11,568 bases of DNA from an uncultured Oscillibacter sp. (GCF_900546705.1 NZ_URDP01000053.1:1-11568), one strand, 5' to 3'. Counted from the first letter of the stretch, positions 1 to 6,540 are shown. Numbers and translations are program-made. Notes: a model not told the origin generated them from the sequence alone.

Positions 1-54
1 AGCGCCACCTTGCCAAGGTGGAGGTAGCGAGTTCGAGCCTCGTTGCCCGCTCCA
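1..54 (+). tRNA. tRNA-Gly(GCC), 5'-truncated by window edge
   Basis: This is the 3' part of a tRNA gene. The anticodon stem CCACC (5-9) pairs with GGTGG (17-21) around the loop TTGCCAA, which places anticodon GCC at 12-14 (glycine). A five-base variable region is followed by the T arm (stem 27-31 and 39-43, loop TTCGAGC), then the 3' acceptor strand TGCCCGC, discriminator T51 and an encoded CCA at 52-54. The D arm and 5' acceptor strand lie outside the window. An intrinsic terminator follows directly. Confidence 0.93.
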
Positions 55-100
55 GGAAAAGAGGACATCCGGTTTTGGATGTCCTCTTTATTTTTTGTCA
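28..100 (+). repeat. Direct repeat, copy 1 (tRNA-Gly 3' end plus terminator)
   Basis: This 73-base stretch covers the T arm, acceptor 3' strand, CCA and terminator of tRNA-Gly. It recurs at 205-278 with one inserted A and otherwise no difference seen. Similarity continues in weaker form: GCCTCCACC followed by a GCGCC/AGGCGC element appears at 118-145 and again at 294-322. The duplicated unit is therefore about 118 bases with a period of about 177. Confidence 0.9.
58..96 (+). terminator. Intrinsic terminator of tRNA-Gly
   Basis: An inverted repeat AAGAGGACATCC / GGATGTCCTCTT with a short GGTTTT loop is followed by a T-rich run ending near 97. It starts four bases after the tRNA CCA, so it ends the tRNA-Gly transcript. 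Confidence 0.85.
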
Positions 101-154
101 GCGGCAGAGAACGAGCAGCCTCCACCGGCGCCGCAGGCGCGTTAAATCAGAGGT

Positions 155-231
155 GCGGCAGGGTTCCTGAAAATGGCCGAAGGCCGTTTTCGGGATGCCG
201 GTGACGAGTTCGAGCCTCGTTGCCCGCTCCA
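155..231 (+). pseudogene. tRNA-like remnant with an aberrant 5' half
   Basis: The segment is the length of a tRNA (77 bases). It begins with GCGGCA (155-160), which can pair with the acceptor strand TGCCCGC (221-227) if one C is bulged. It then has a long hairpin (157-199) where the D and anticodon arms should be, a perfect T arm (204-220) and a TCC[A] end. No seven-base anticodon loop with a U33-like base can be drawn, so it is unlikely to decode. It is most simply a degenerate second tRNA-Gly gene; a functional tRNA-like RNA cannot be excluded. Confidence 0.45.
157..199. other. Long inverted repeat (hairpin) inside the tRNA-like remnant
   Basis: Bases 165-178 pair with 182-195 around the three-base loop GAA, giving 14 pairs that include two T/G wobbles. 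After a four-base bulge (161-164) the stem continues with GGCA (157-160) against TGCC (196-199). No T-run follows it, so it is not a typical intrinsic terminator. Confidence 0.7.
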
Positions 232-278
232 GGAAAAAGAGGACATCCGGTTTTGGATGTCCTCTTTATTTTTTGTCA
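205..278 (+). repeat. Direct repeat, copy 2 (tRNA-Gly 3' end plus terminator)
   Basis: This second copy holds the T-arm/acceptor/CCA segment (205-233) and the terminator hairpin. The T stem here pairs completely (204-208 with 216-220, the first pair A-T where copy 1 has G-T). The anticodon and D arms of tRNA-Gly are not present upstream of it, so it is a remnant of a tandem tRNA gene or a scar of recombination at a tRNA 3' end. Confidence 0.88.
239..275 (+). terminator. Duplicated intrinsic terminator
   Basis: This is the same GAGGACATCC / GGATGTCCTC hairpin plus T-run as behind tRNA-Gly, carried along in the repeat. It would end any transcript running through the tRNA-like remnant. Confidence 0.8.
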
Positions 279-318
279 TGGGCGAACGGCGCTGCCTCCA
301 CCCGCGCCCTAGGCGCAT

Positions 319-357
319 AAAAAACGGGAGCCATGGATTTCCATGGCTCCCGTTTTT
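319..357. terminator. Bidirectional terminator, 3' of prfC
   Basis: A perfect 17-base inverted repeat has arms 320-336 and 341-357, loop ATTT, a GC-rich inner part and A/T runs at both ends. It sits six bases past the prfC stop on the minus strand and also faces the tRNA-Gly unit on the plus strand. Confidence 0.9.
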
Positions 358-362
358 CACTT

Positions 363-1943
<1,581 letters not shown>

Positions 1944-2002
1944 AGCATGACCTCCATACGGGCCGGGAAAGCCCCTGCCCGGAATTTTACAATAACTAGT
2001 CT

Positions 2003-2031
2003 AATTTACCATAGAATATACCATTTTGCAA
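2003..2031 (-). promoter_or_regulatory. Sigma-A type promoter of prfC
   Basis: On the minus strand a -35 TTGCAA (2026-2031) is followed after 17 bases by -10 TAAATT (2003-2008), with a TGG extended -10. It sits between the terminator of the upstream gene and the prfC ribosome binding site. Confidence 0.7.
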
Positions 2032-2052
2032 GATTTCCCCGCCGGGAGGGAG

Positions 2053-2086
2053 AAAAAAGTTCCCTTCCGGCGGGCCGGAAGGGAAC
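2053..2086 (-). terminator. Terminator of the yitT-like/racemase unit
   Basis: A 12-base inverted repeat (arms 2059-2070 and 2075-2086, loop of four) is followed on the minus strand by six Ts (2053-2058), starting 11 bases after the racemase stop. Confidence 0.9.
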
Positions 2087-2097
2087 GGGCAGTCAGA

Positions 2098-2745
2098 TTA
2101 CGGCGCCTGCAGCCGGGCCAGCATCTCCGATGCCGGATCGATGAGGGGGAGGCTTGTCCGGGCAGCCAGGGCTTCTTTGAAGTAGGGGAAGTGAGTGCAT
2201 CCCAGCACCAGCGCCTCCATGCCGCAATTGGCGAACCAGTTTGCAAGCTCCGCCAGATGGTGGCGTTCCACCAGCTCCTCCGGCGGCAGCGCTGCCTCAA
2301 TGGACAGCACTACCGGCAGCATGGCGGCGCTCAGGGTGTCCAGCGTGGGATTGGCCTCCAGCAGCACCCGCTCGATGCCGGACAGGCCCTGAGCGTTGGC
2401 GGCGATGAAGGCCAGGGACCGGTACCGGGGGGCCAGAGCCCGGTAAACCTCCAGCGGGGTCACGATCCGCATGCCGGTCTCCCAGGCCAGTACGGGGAAG
2501 TCCACCGACGCCGACAGAGAATTGCAGTACACAAAGGCCTTCTGACACCCTTCGGCCTGGGCCTTTTGCAAAACGGCCAGGACGGTGCGGTGCTTGTCTC
2601 CCGGAGAGGAGATCTGAAACGCGGTCTGCTCCCGGGGATTGGCGGAGATGGGAAACGGGACGCCCTGCGCACCGGCTTCCGCCAGCACATTGACGCCCAT
2701 CTGGGTGTCCACGGGGGTACCGGCTAAAACAGCAATGGGTTCCAT
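2098..2745 (-). CDS. Asp/Glu racemase superfamily protein, short form
   Basis: The 215-residue protein carries both cysteine motifs of the superfamily: VYCNS with C74 in the N-terminal half and LGCTHFP with C183, T184 and H185 in the C-terminal half. These are the two thiols that shuttle the alpha proton in cofactor-independent amino-acid racemases. It is shorter than typical MurI (about 260-270). The usual N-terminal FDSGVGG signature with its catalytic Asp is absent; the equivalent stretch reads LAGTPVDTQMG. It is therefore safer to call it a racemase-family protein than glutamate racemase. The ATG follows an AAGGAAGG-like site at 2753-2760. The start lies 15 bases after the stop of the YitT-like gene, so the two are probably cotranscribed. 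Substrate is unknown; Asp, Glu or another acid are possible. Confidence 0.8.
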   Translation of the reverse strand: MEPIAVLAGTPVDTQMGVNVLAEAGAQGVPFPISANPREQTAFQISSPGDKHRTVLAVLQKAQAEGCQKAFVYCNSLSASVDFPVLAWETGMRIVTPLEVYRALAPRYRSLAFIAANAQGLSGIERVLLEANPTLDTLSAAMLPVVLSIEAALPPEELVERHHLAELANWFANCGMEALVLGCTHFPYFKEALAARTSLPLIDPASEMLARLQAP

Positions 2746-2760
2746 AGTAGTGCCTTCCTT

Positions 2761-3645
2761 TCAGCCCAGCCTGCGCTGGAAATTTCCGTAAATCCGGGTG
2801 CCCTCCTGGGTGGTGACGAAGGCGTGGGGGTCCATGGTGTGGACTGCGTGAATGAGTTCTTCTATCTCGAATTTGGAAAGGCACACGCACAGCACATGGA
2901 CGCCCTCGCCGGTGTAGGCGCCGGTTCCGTTCCAGTAGGTGACGCTGCGGCCTAGCTGCTCGATGATGAAGCGGGCCATGGCATTTTCGTCGCCCTTGGT
3001 AAAGATCAGCGCCTGGACGCTGACATTTTGCTGGTGAGTGCGGTCCAGCACCATAGAGGTGAAGAAGTTGTAAATGACGGAATAGATGGCCACCTGCGGA
3101 ATGAAGAGGATCAGGCAAGCGGAGTACAAGAAGGCGTTGAAGCCCAGGGAGAATTTGCCCACGGTCACATGGCTGCCCCGCTTGCTCAGGCACAGACCCA
3201 CAATGTCCAGTCCGCCGCCGCTGCCGCCGCAGGTGAGCACAATGCCGCTGCCCACGCCCGCCAGAATGCCGCCCAGGAGACACGCGGTCAGGTAGTCATC
3301 CACAATGGGGGCGGCGGGAATGGGAATGATGCTGTAAAAGAAGGAATAGGAGGCCGTGCAGATCAGGGTCTTGATGACAAAGGGGCGGCCCAGCGTCTTG
3401 TAGGCCAGCAGCAAAATGGGAATGTTGAGGATGAAGTACAAAATGCCGGCCACGTCATAGGCGCCGAAGCTGATGCCGAGGTACGTCTGTGCCAGCGTCC
3501 GCATCAGCTGGCACACACCCATCAGTCCGCCGGTGTACAGGTTCAGGGGAACAATGAACAAATTCAGGGCCAGCGCGGAAATGAGCTCGCCAGCCACTGC
3601 GGCCACCAGCCGCAGGCCACGGTTGTGCAGCGTGTTGTAGATCAT
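2761..3645 (-). CDS. YitT-family membrane protein
   Basis: This 294-residue integral membrane protein begins with hydrophobic segments at roughly 12-36, 62-84, 88-108, 120-138 and 162-188. It includes the glycine-rich stretch GGSGGGLDIVG (140-150) typical of the YitT_membrane domain (DUF161). A soluble C-terminal DUF2179-like domain follows at about 205-285. The family is widespread in Firmicutes and its transport or signalling role is not established. The chosen ATG at 3643-3645 has GGAGGA (3652-3657) six bases upstream; the same open frame runs further upstream but has no such site and no hydrophobic continuation. A promoter lies at 3686-3714. It heads a probable two-gene unit with the racemase-family gene. 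Confidence 0.9.
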   Translation of the reverse strand: MIYNTLHNRGLRLVAAVAGELISALALNLFIVPLNLYTGGLMGVCQLMRTLAQTYLGISFGAYDVAGILYFILNIPILLLAYKTLGRPFVIKTLICTASYSFFYSIIPIPAAPIVDDYLTACLLGGILAGVGSGIVLTCGGSGGGLDIVGLCLSKRGSHVTVGKFSLGFNAFLYSACLILFIPQVAIYSVIYNFFTSMVLDRTHQQNVSVQALIFTKGDENAMARFIIEQLGRSVTYWNGTGAYTGEGVHVLCVCLSKFEIEELIHAVHTMDPHAFVTTQEGTRIYGNFQRRLG

Positions 3646-3685
3646 GACGAATCCTCCAGCAGTGTATTCGGATGCTCTTGTATAG

Positions 3686-3714
3686 ATTATACGGGTTTGC
3701 AGGGAAAACCACAA
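3686..3714 (-). promoter_or_regulatory. Promoter of the YitT-family gene
   Basis: On the minus strand a consensus -10 TATAAT (3686-3691) stands 17 bases from a weaker -35 TTGTGG (3709-3714), about 40 bases ahead of the start codon. The -10 is exact; the -35 matches mainly in TTG. Confidence 0.6.
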
Positions 3715-3728
3715 GAGGGAAATGGACG

Positions 3729-4025
3729 CTAAAAGCTGTAGCGCAGGGCCTGGTAAAGCCGGCTCTTGGCACGCTGAAGCGTGCGGGAGACCGTGGAGCG
3801 GTGGATGCCCAGCTGCCGGGCGATTTCCGTCATGTTCATCTGCTGCTCGAAAAACAGCGTGATAACCTGCTGCTGCCGCGGTGTCAGAACCTGCTGCCGG
3901 GCCAGGCGGAGGTTCCGGTGCAGGCGCTGGAGCTGCTGGGCGTTGTCCTCGCTGTTCTCCTGCTCCCACACGGTCAGATCCGCCAGAAGCTGCTTACCCA
4001 GACGCTTAGATTGTATATTGTTCAT
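3729..4025 (-). CDS. Small sigma-70 region-4-like helix-turn-helix protein
   Basis: The 98-residue protein has a variable, charged N-terminus (1-42). From about 43 to 94 it has a region-4-like domain starting LTPRQQQVITLFF, with the helix-turn-helix MTEIARQLGIHRSTVSRTL (65-83) and a basic AKSRLYQALRY tail. Sigma region 2 is missing, so it is not a complete sigma factor. It could contact the -35 element or RNA polymerase, or simply bind DNA. Its start overlaps the preceding gene by 20 bases, which implies translational coupling as the last gene of a three-gene cassette. It ends with TAG, and no hairpin terminator is visible before the YitT promoter. Such sigma-like proteins are common in accessory and mobile DNA of Firmicutes, but no recombinase is near. 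Confidence 0.8.
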   Translation of the reverse strand: MNNIQSKRLGKQLLADLTVWEQENSEDNAQQLQRLHRNLRLARQQVLTPRQQQVITLFFEQQMNMTEIARQLGIHRSTVSRTLQRAKSRLYQALRYSF

Positions 4026-4239
4026 GCTTGTGATAGCTCCTGTCGTAATAGCGGGCGGTCAGCTCCGAGAGCACCCGCATCTCCCGCACCAGCGGGTCCA
4101 GTGCCGCAATGCGGCTTTGCAGGCAGCGGGCCGTCTCCGGGTCTCCGGCGGCGCGGATTTGGGACCGCAGCAGTGCTACCCGCCTGCGCAGCAGCGCCTC
4201 GCTGCGGGCGTACTCCGCCGACATCTCCAGAAGGGTCAT
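4006..4239 (-). CDS. Small helical protein of unknown function
   Basis: The 77-residue protein is rich in Arg, Leu, Ala and Glu and is predicted helical through residues 5-60. It ends in a distinctive YYDRSYHKHEQYTI tail. I do not recognise a named family with confidence; similar small proteins ending in an aromatic KYTI/QYTI tail accompany sigma-like HTH proteins in Clostridia (from memory, not searched). The ATG at 4237-4239 overlaps the stop of the upstream gene in an ATGA junction and has GGAGG (4247-4251) seven bases upstream. The 3' end overlaps the sigma-like gene by 20 bases. The tight overlaps argue that the three products act together, perhaps as regulator and partner. Confidence 0.72.
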   Translation of the reverse strand: MTLLEMSAEYARSEALLRRRVALLRSQIRAAGDPETARCLQSRIAALDPLVREMRVLSELTARYYDRSYHKHEQYTI

Positions 4240-4424
4240 AAAAACGCCTCCCCTCCGCGGGTGTGGCGGAAAGGGGCCAGTTCCGAGCGGGCGAAGTCCA
4301 CGAGACAGTCCGGACAGACGCAGCTTCCGTTGCAGTACCAGTATTCCCAGCCGGCGGGGATTTCCCGCCCGCACAGGGTACAAAACAGGGGATGCCGCCA
4401 GCGGCGGCGGAAATTTTGCGGCAA
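4236..4424 (-). CDS. Small Cys-rich, zinc-ribbon-like protein (TTG start)
   Basis: The 62-residue product has CTLC (C15, C18) and then CNGSCVCPDC (C31, C35, C37, C40), with aromatic WEYWYC between them. Two CxxC knuckles suggest a treble-clef or zinc-ribbon fold. The start is a TTG at 4422-4424, chosen because GAGGAGGG (4431-4438) sits about eight bases upstream and no ATG is available in frame nearby. The frame remains open far upstream, but that extension runs antisense through two tRNA genes and is rejected. The stop overlaps the next start by four bases (ATGA). No clear promoter is seen; the upstream DNA is shared with the divergent tRNA promoter. Function is unknown. Confidence 0.65.
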   Translation of the reverse strand: MPQNFRRRWRHPLFCTLCGREIPAGWEYWYCNGSCVCPDCLVDFARSELAPFRHTRGGEAFL

Positions 4425-4469
4425 TATGGCTCCCTCCTCAAAAAACACGAAAAAAATGTGAAAATCCTG

Positions 4470-4498
4470 TTGACAAAACCCCTGCCATCTGGTAAGAT
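4470..4498 (+). promoter_or_regulatory. Strong sigma-A promoter of tRNA-Thr/tRNA-Tyr
   Basis: A perfect TTGACA (4470-4475), a 17-base spacer and TAAGAT (4493-4498) lie 20 bases ahead of tRNA-Thr. It stands back-to-back with the small-protein cassette on the other strand. Confidence 0.88.
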
Positions 4499-4517
4499 AA
4501 ACCCTGCTGTTGGATCT

Positions 4518-4593
4518 GCTGGTGTAGCTCAGCTGGTAGAGCAGCTGATTTGTAATCAGCAGGTCGGGGGTTCGAATCCGTCCACCAGCTCCA
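4518..4593 (+). tRNA. tRNA-Thr(TGT)
   Basis: The cloverleaf is complete. Acceptor GCTGGTG (4518-4524) pairs with CACCAGC (4583-4589). The anticodon stem GCTGA/TCAGC encloses the loop TTTGTAA, giving anticodon TGT at 4551-4553. A TTCGAAT T loop and an encoded CCA at 4591-4593 complete it. It is cotranscribed with tRNA-Tyr ten bases downstream. Confidence 0.97.
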
Positions 4594-4603
4594 AATTTCA
4601 TAT

Positions 4604-4688
4604 GGGGGAATTCCAGAGCGGTCAAATGGGGCAGACTGTAAATCTGTTGCCTTCGGCTTCGGTGGTTCGAATCCACCTTCCCCCACCA
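4604..4688 (+). tRNA. tRNA-Tyr(GTA)
   Basis: This is a class II tRNA with a long variable arm, as expected for bacterial tRNA-Tyr. Acceptor GGGGGAA (4604-4610) pairs with TTCCCCC (4678-4684). The anticodon loop CTGTAAA gives GTA at 4638-4640. The variable arm around TGCCTTCGGCTTC is followed by the T arm and an encoded CCA at 4686-4688. Confidence 0.97.
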
Positions 4689-4689
4689 C

Positions 4690-4727
4690 GACGGAGTAAG
4701 GCATGGCTTTACTCCGTCTGTTTTTTT
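4690..4727 (+). terminator. Terminator of the tRNA-Thr/Tyr unit
   Basis: GACGGAGTAA (4690-4699) pairs with TTACTCCGTC (4709-4718), followed by TG and seven Ts. It begins two bases after the tRNA-Tyr CCA. Confidence 0.92.
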
Positions 4728-4753
4728 ATCCGGCGACGAAACGAGCTCCTGAG

Positions 4754-4766
4754 ACAAGAATCTTGT
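4754..4766. promoter_or_regulatory. Operator-like palindrome O1 (ACAAGaatCTTGT)
   Basis: A perfect five-base dyad around three spacer bases. It is the most distal of three matching sites upstream of the repressor gene, centred 31 bases from O2. Confidence 0.75.
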
Positions 4767-4784
4767 GAACAACTATACGGTATC

Positions 4785-4797
4785 ACAAGTTTCTTGT
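4785..4797. promoter_or_regulatory. Operator-like palindrome O2 (ACAAGtttCTTGT)
   Basis: A second copy with the same half-sites, centred at 4791, 31 bases from O1 and 30 from O3. It also falls in the spacer of a weak candidate minus-strand promoter (TTGACA at 4800-4805). Confidence 0.78.
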
Positions 4798-4812
4798 TAT
4801 GTCAATAGAGCA

Positions 4813-4829
4813 TTACAAGAAACTTGTAA
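4813..4829. promoter_or_regulatory. Operator-like palindrome O3 (ACAAGaaaCTTGT core)
   Basis: A third copy, core 4815-4827, extended by flanking TT/AA to a 17-base palindrome. It ends seven bases before the -35 of the repressor promoter, close enough for a bound repressor to touch RNA polymerase, either blocking or assisting it. Confidence 0.78.
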
Positions 4830-4835
4830 AAATAA

Positions 4836-4864
4836 TTGACAAATAACAAAAACTCAGATAGGAT
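4836..4864 (+). promoter_or_regulatory. Sigma-A promoter of the XRE-S24 repressor gene
   Basis: TTGACA (4836-4841), 17 bases, then TAGGAT (4859-4864), placed 38 bases ahead of the ATG and directly downstream of the operator array. Confidence 0.82.
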
Positions 4865-4901
4865 AAACTTAAAGTGATTTTTCAAGGAAAGGGTGCGTCA
4901 C

Positions 4902-5654
4902 ATGGCTTTTGGAGCACGTGTCAAGGCCCGGCGGGAGGCACTGGGTCTGTCCCGGACGGAGCTTGCCCGGCGGCTGGGGATTTCCCCGTCTGCTGTGAGC
5001 AACTATGAGACCGGCGTCAGCTTCCCCAAGGAGGAAGTGATGCTGCGGCTGTTTGACTGCCTGGAAACGGACCCCAATGAGCTGTTTCAGGACAGTTTCC
5101 GGGGCGGGGCACAGGTGCTCTCCCAGGGGGAGCGGGCGCTGGTAAAGAAATACCGGGACCTGCCGCCTCAGGGCAGGGAGGCGGTGCGGACCGTGGTGGA
5201 CGCCCTGTGCGCCTATCAGGACGAGGTGGAGGAGAGCCGGCCGGAACAGGAATCCCGTCTGATTCCCCTGTACCGGTGCCCGGCTGCTGCCGGCTATGCG
5301 GCCCCGGTGTTCGGGGAGGATTTTGATTACATCCCCGTGGAGGACGACGTGCCCCAGGCGGCGGAGTTTGCCGTCCGCATCCAGGGAGACTCCATGGCGC
5401 CTTACATTGCCGACGGACAGCTGGTCTATGTAAACCGGGACCCGCTGAAGGCAGGGGACGTGGGCATCTTCTGTGTGGATGGGGACATTTTGTGCAAGCA
5501 GTACTATAAAGATCCCCTGGGAACGGTGTATCTGTTCTCCCTCAACCGGGCCCGGGCGGATGCCGACGTGGTCATGACGGCGGGCAGCGGCCGGACCTTG
5601 GCCTGCTTTGGCCGGGTGATCTTTCACGCACCGCCTCTGCCGGGAAGGCAATAA
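4902..5654 (+). CDS. LexA/CI-type repressor: XRE HTH plus S24 peptidase
   Basis: The 250-residue protein has an N-terminal XRE DNA-binding domain (about 4-60; helix-turn-helix SRTELARRLGISPSAVSNYE at 17-36), a linker to about 118, and a C-terminal S24/LexA-like autoprotease. The catalytic Ser is S164 in GDSM and the general-base Lys is K199 in GDILCK. A likely self-cleavage site is A130-G131 in CPAAAGYA. All elements of RecA-stimulated self-cleavage in the family are therefore present. The ATG at 4902 is preferred over a GTG at 4893 because that GTG lies inside the AAGGAAAGGG ribosome binding site. Three palindromes lie upstream, which suggests autoregulation. No phage genes are nearby, so it resembles chromosomal stress repressors such as lactococcal HdiR more than a prophage CI. 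Regulon and signal are unknown. Confidence 0.9.
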   Translation: MAFGARVKARREALGLSRTELARRLGISPSAVSNYETGVSFPKEEVMLRLFDCLETDPNELFQDSFRGGAQVLSQGERALVKKYRDLPPQGREAVRTVVDALCAYQDEVEESRPEQESRLIPLYRCPAAAGYAAPVFGEDFDYIPVEDDVPQAAEFAVRIQGDSMAPYIADGQLVYVNRDPLKAGDVGIFCVDGDILCKQYYKDPLGTVYLFSLNRARADADVVMTAGSGRTLACFGRVIFHAPPLPGRQ

Positions 5655-5655
5655 G

Positions 5656-5687
5656 AAAACCGCGCTGCCTTTTGGCAGCGCGGTTTT
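5656..5687. terminator. Bidirectional terminator between repressor and SDR genes
   Basis: AAAACCGCGCTGCC (5656-5669) and its complement (5674-5687) enclose a TTTT loop. A/T runs at both ends serve the convergent repressor (+) and SDR (-) genes. Confidence 0.92.
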
Positions 5688-5694
5688 TATGCGG

Positions 5695-6429
5695 TCATAC
5701 GGTGAAGCCGCCGTCGGCGGTGAGAATCTGTCCGGTGATAAAGGATGCCTGGGGAGAGGCCAGGAAAGCCACGGCCTGAGCCACCTCCTCCGGGGTGCCC
5801 AAACGGCCCAGAGGCGTCTCTTCCGCCAGGGCACGGCAGGTCTCCTCTCCCAGGGCGCGCATCATGTCCGTTTCGATGCAGCCGGGGGCCACGGCGTTGA
5901 CCCGGATGCCGGAGGGGGCCAACTCCATGGCCAGAGAGCGGGTCAGCCCTACCAGGGCGGACTTGGTGCAGGCGTAGGCCACTTCGCAGGAGGCGCCCCG
6001 CAATCCCCAGATGGAAGAGAGGTTGACGATGCATCCGGCCTTTTCCGAGAGCATGTGGGGCAGTACCGCCAAAATCGTGTTCCGCGCCCCGGAGACGTTG
6101 ACGGCAAAATACCGCTCCCATGCCTCGTCGCTCAGATCCTGGAACTGCTCCTGGGAGGAAATGCCCGCATTGTTGACCAGGAGCGTGACCGGTCCCAGAG
6201 TTTGCTCCGCGGAGTGCACCATGTCCTCCACCTCTCTCCGGACGGACACGTCCGCCGCTGCGGCCATGGCGGCATGCCCCTGGCTTTGCAGCTGTCGGAC
6301 CAGCGATTCCGCGGCCTCGTGATTTCGGTGATAGTTGATGCACACGCCGTATCCCTCCCGGGCCAGCTGAACGGCGATGGCGCGGCCGATGCCCCGGGAT
6401 GCGCCGGTGACCAGTGCGACTTGCTTCAT
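5695..6429 (-). CDS. SDR oxidoreductase, FabG-like; likely EF-P 5-aminopentanone reductase
   Basis: This 244-residue classical short-chain dehydrogenase has the NAD(P)-binding TGASRGIG at 8-15, D60, NNAG at 86-89, N111, and the catalytic Ser139, Tyr152 and Lys156 (YACTK). It is close to 3-oxoacyl-ACP reductases. It stands alone, with no fab genes around it. The segment SSIWGLRGASCEVAY (138-152) resembles what I remember of the YmfI family, which reduces the 5-aminopentanone modification on elongation factor P in Firmicutes. That assignment is an inference from memory; FabG remains possible. The ATG at 6427-6429 has GGAGG (6436-6440) six bases upstream. It has its own promoter and a terminator, so it is probably monocistronic. 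Confidence 0.88.
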   Translation of the reverse strand: MKQVALVTGASRGIGRAIAVQLAREGYGVCINYHRNHEAAESLVRQLQSQGHAAMAAAADVSVRREVEDMVHSAEQTLGPVTLLVNNAGISSQEQFQDLSDEAWERYFAVNVSGARNTILAVLPHMLSEKAGCIVNLSSIWGLRGASCEVAYACTKSALVGLTRSLAMELAPSGIRVNAVAPGCIETDMMRALGEETCRALAEETPLGRLGTPEEVAQAVAFLASPQASFITGQILTADGGFTV

Positions 6430-6458
6430 GGAGTGCCTCCTTGAATGTGTTTGCGTGC

Positions 6459-6487
6459 AGTATAGCAAAAAAAATAAAAAAGTGCAA
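6459..6487 (-). promoter_or_regulatory. Promoter of the SDR gene
   Basis: On the minus strand TTGCAC (6482-6487), a 17-base almost pure T spacer, then TATACT (6459-6464). The -35 lies only eight bases from the -35 of the divergent tRNA-Val promoter. Confidence 0.8.
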
Positions 6488-6495
6488 GAAAGGTG

Positions 6496-6524
6496 TTGAC
6501 AAAACCGGGGGATTTGTGTATCAT
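6496..6524 (+). promoter_or_regulatory. Promoter of tRNA-Val
   Basis: TTGACA (6496-6501), 17 bases, TATCAT (6519-6524), 16 bases before the mature tRNA 5' end. Confidence 0.85.
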
Positions 6525-6540
6525 ATACACGTTCCGCTTC

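Noticed and set aside
2297..3283. 328-codon minus-strand frame bridging the racemase and YitT genes
   Set aside because: It is out of frame with both genes, and its product is Arg/His/Pro/Gly-rich as expected from frame-shifted GC-rich DNA. No sign that either real gene is frameshifted.
3646..3969. N-terminal extension of the YitT-family protein to 402 residues
   Set aside because: The extension overlaps the sigma-like gene and the TATAAT promoter, is Pro/Ala-rich and not membrane-like, and the internal ATG has a well-placed GGAGGA.
4425..4772. Upstream extension of the Cys-rich protein to 178 residues
   Set aside because: The added part is the reverse complement of tRNA-Tyr and tRNA-Thr (a well-known source of false proteins such as GRIRTPDLLITN). 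A TTG with a good ribosome binding site gives a sensible 62-residue gene.
4893..4901. GTG start for the XRE-S24 repressor
   Set aside because: The GTG overlaps the ribosome binding site; the ATG at 4902 is correctly spaced from AAGGAAAGGG and begins the usual XRE N-terminus.
4893..5654. Prophage origin of the repressor region
   Set aside because: No integrase, Cro, replication, packaging or structural phage gene is present on either side; neighbours are tRNA and metabolic genes with similar base composition.
4869..5834. 321-codon minus-strand frame opposite the repressor gene
   Set aside because: It spans the bidirectional terminator at 5656-5687 and lies opposite a well-supported gene.
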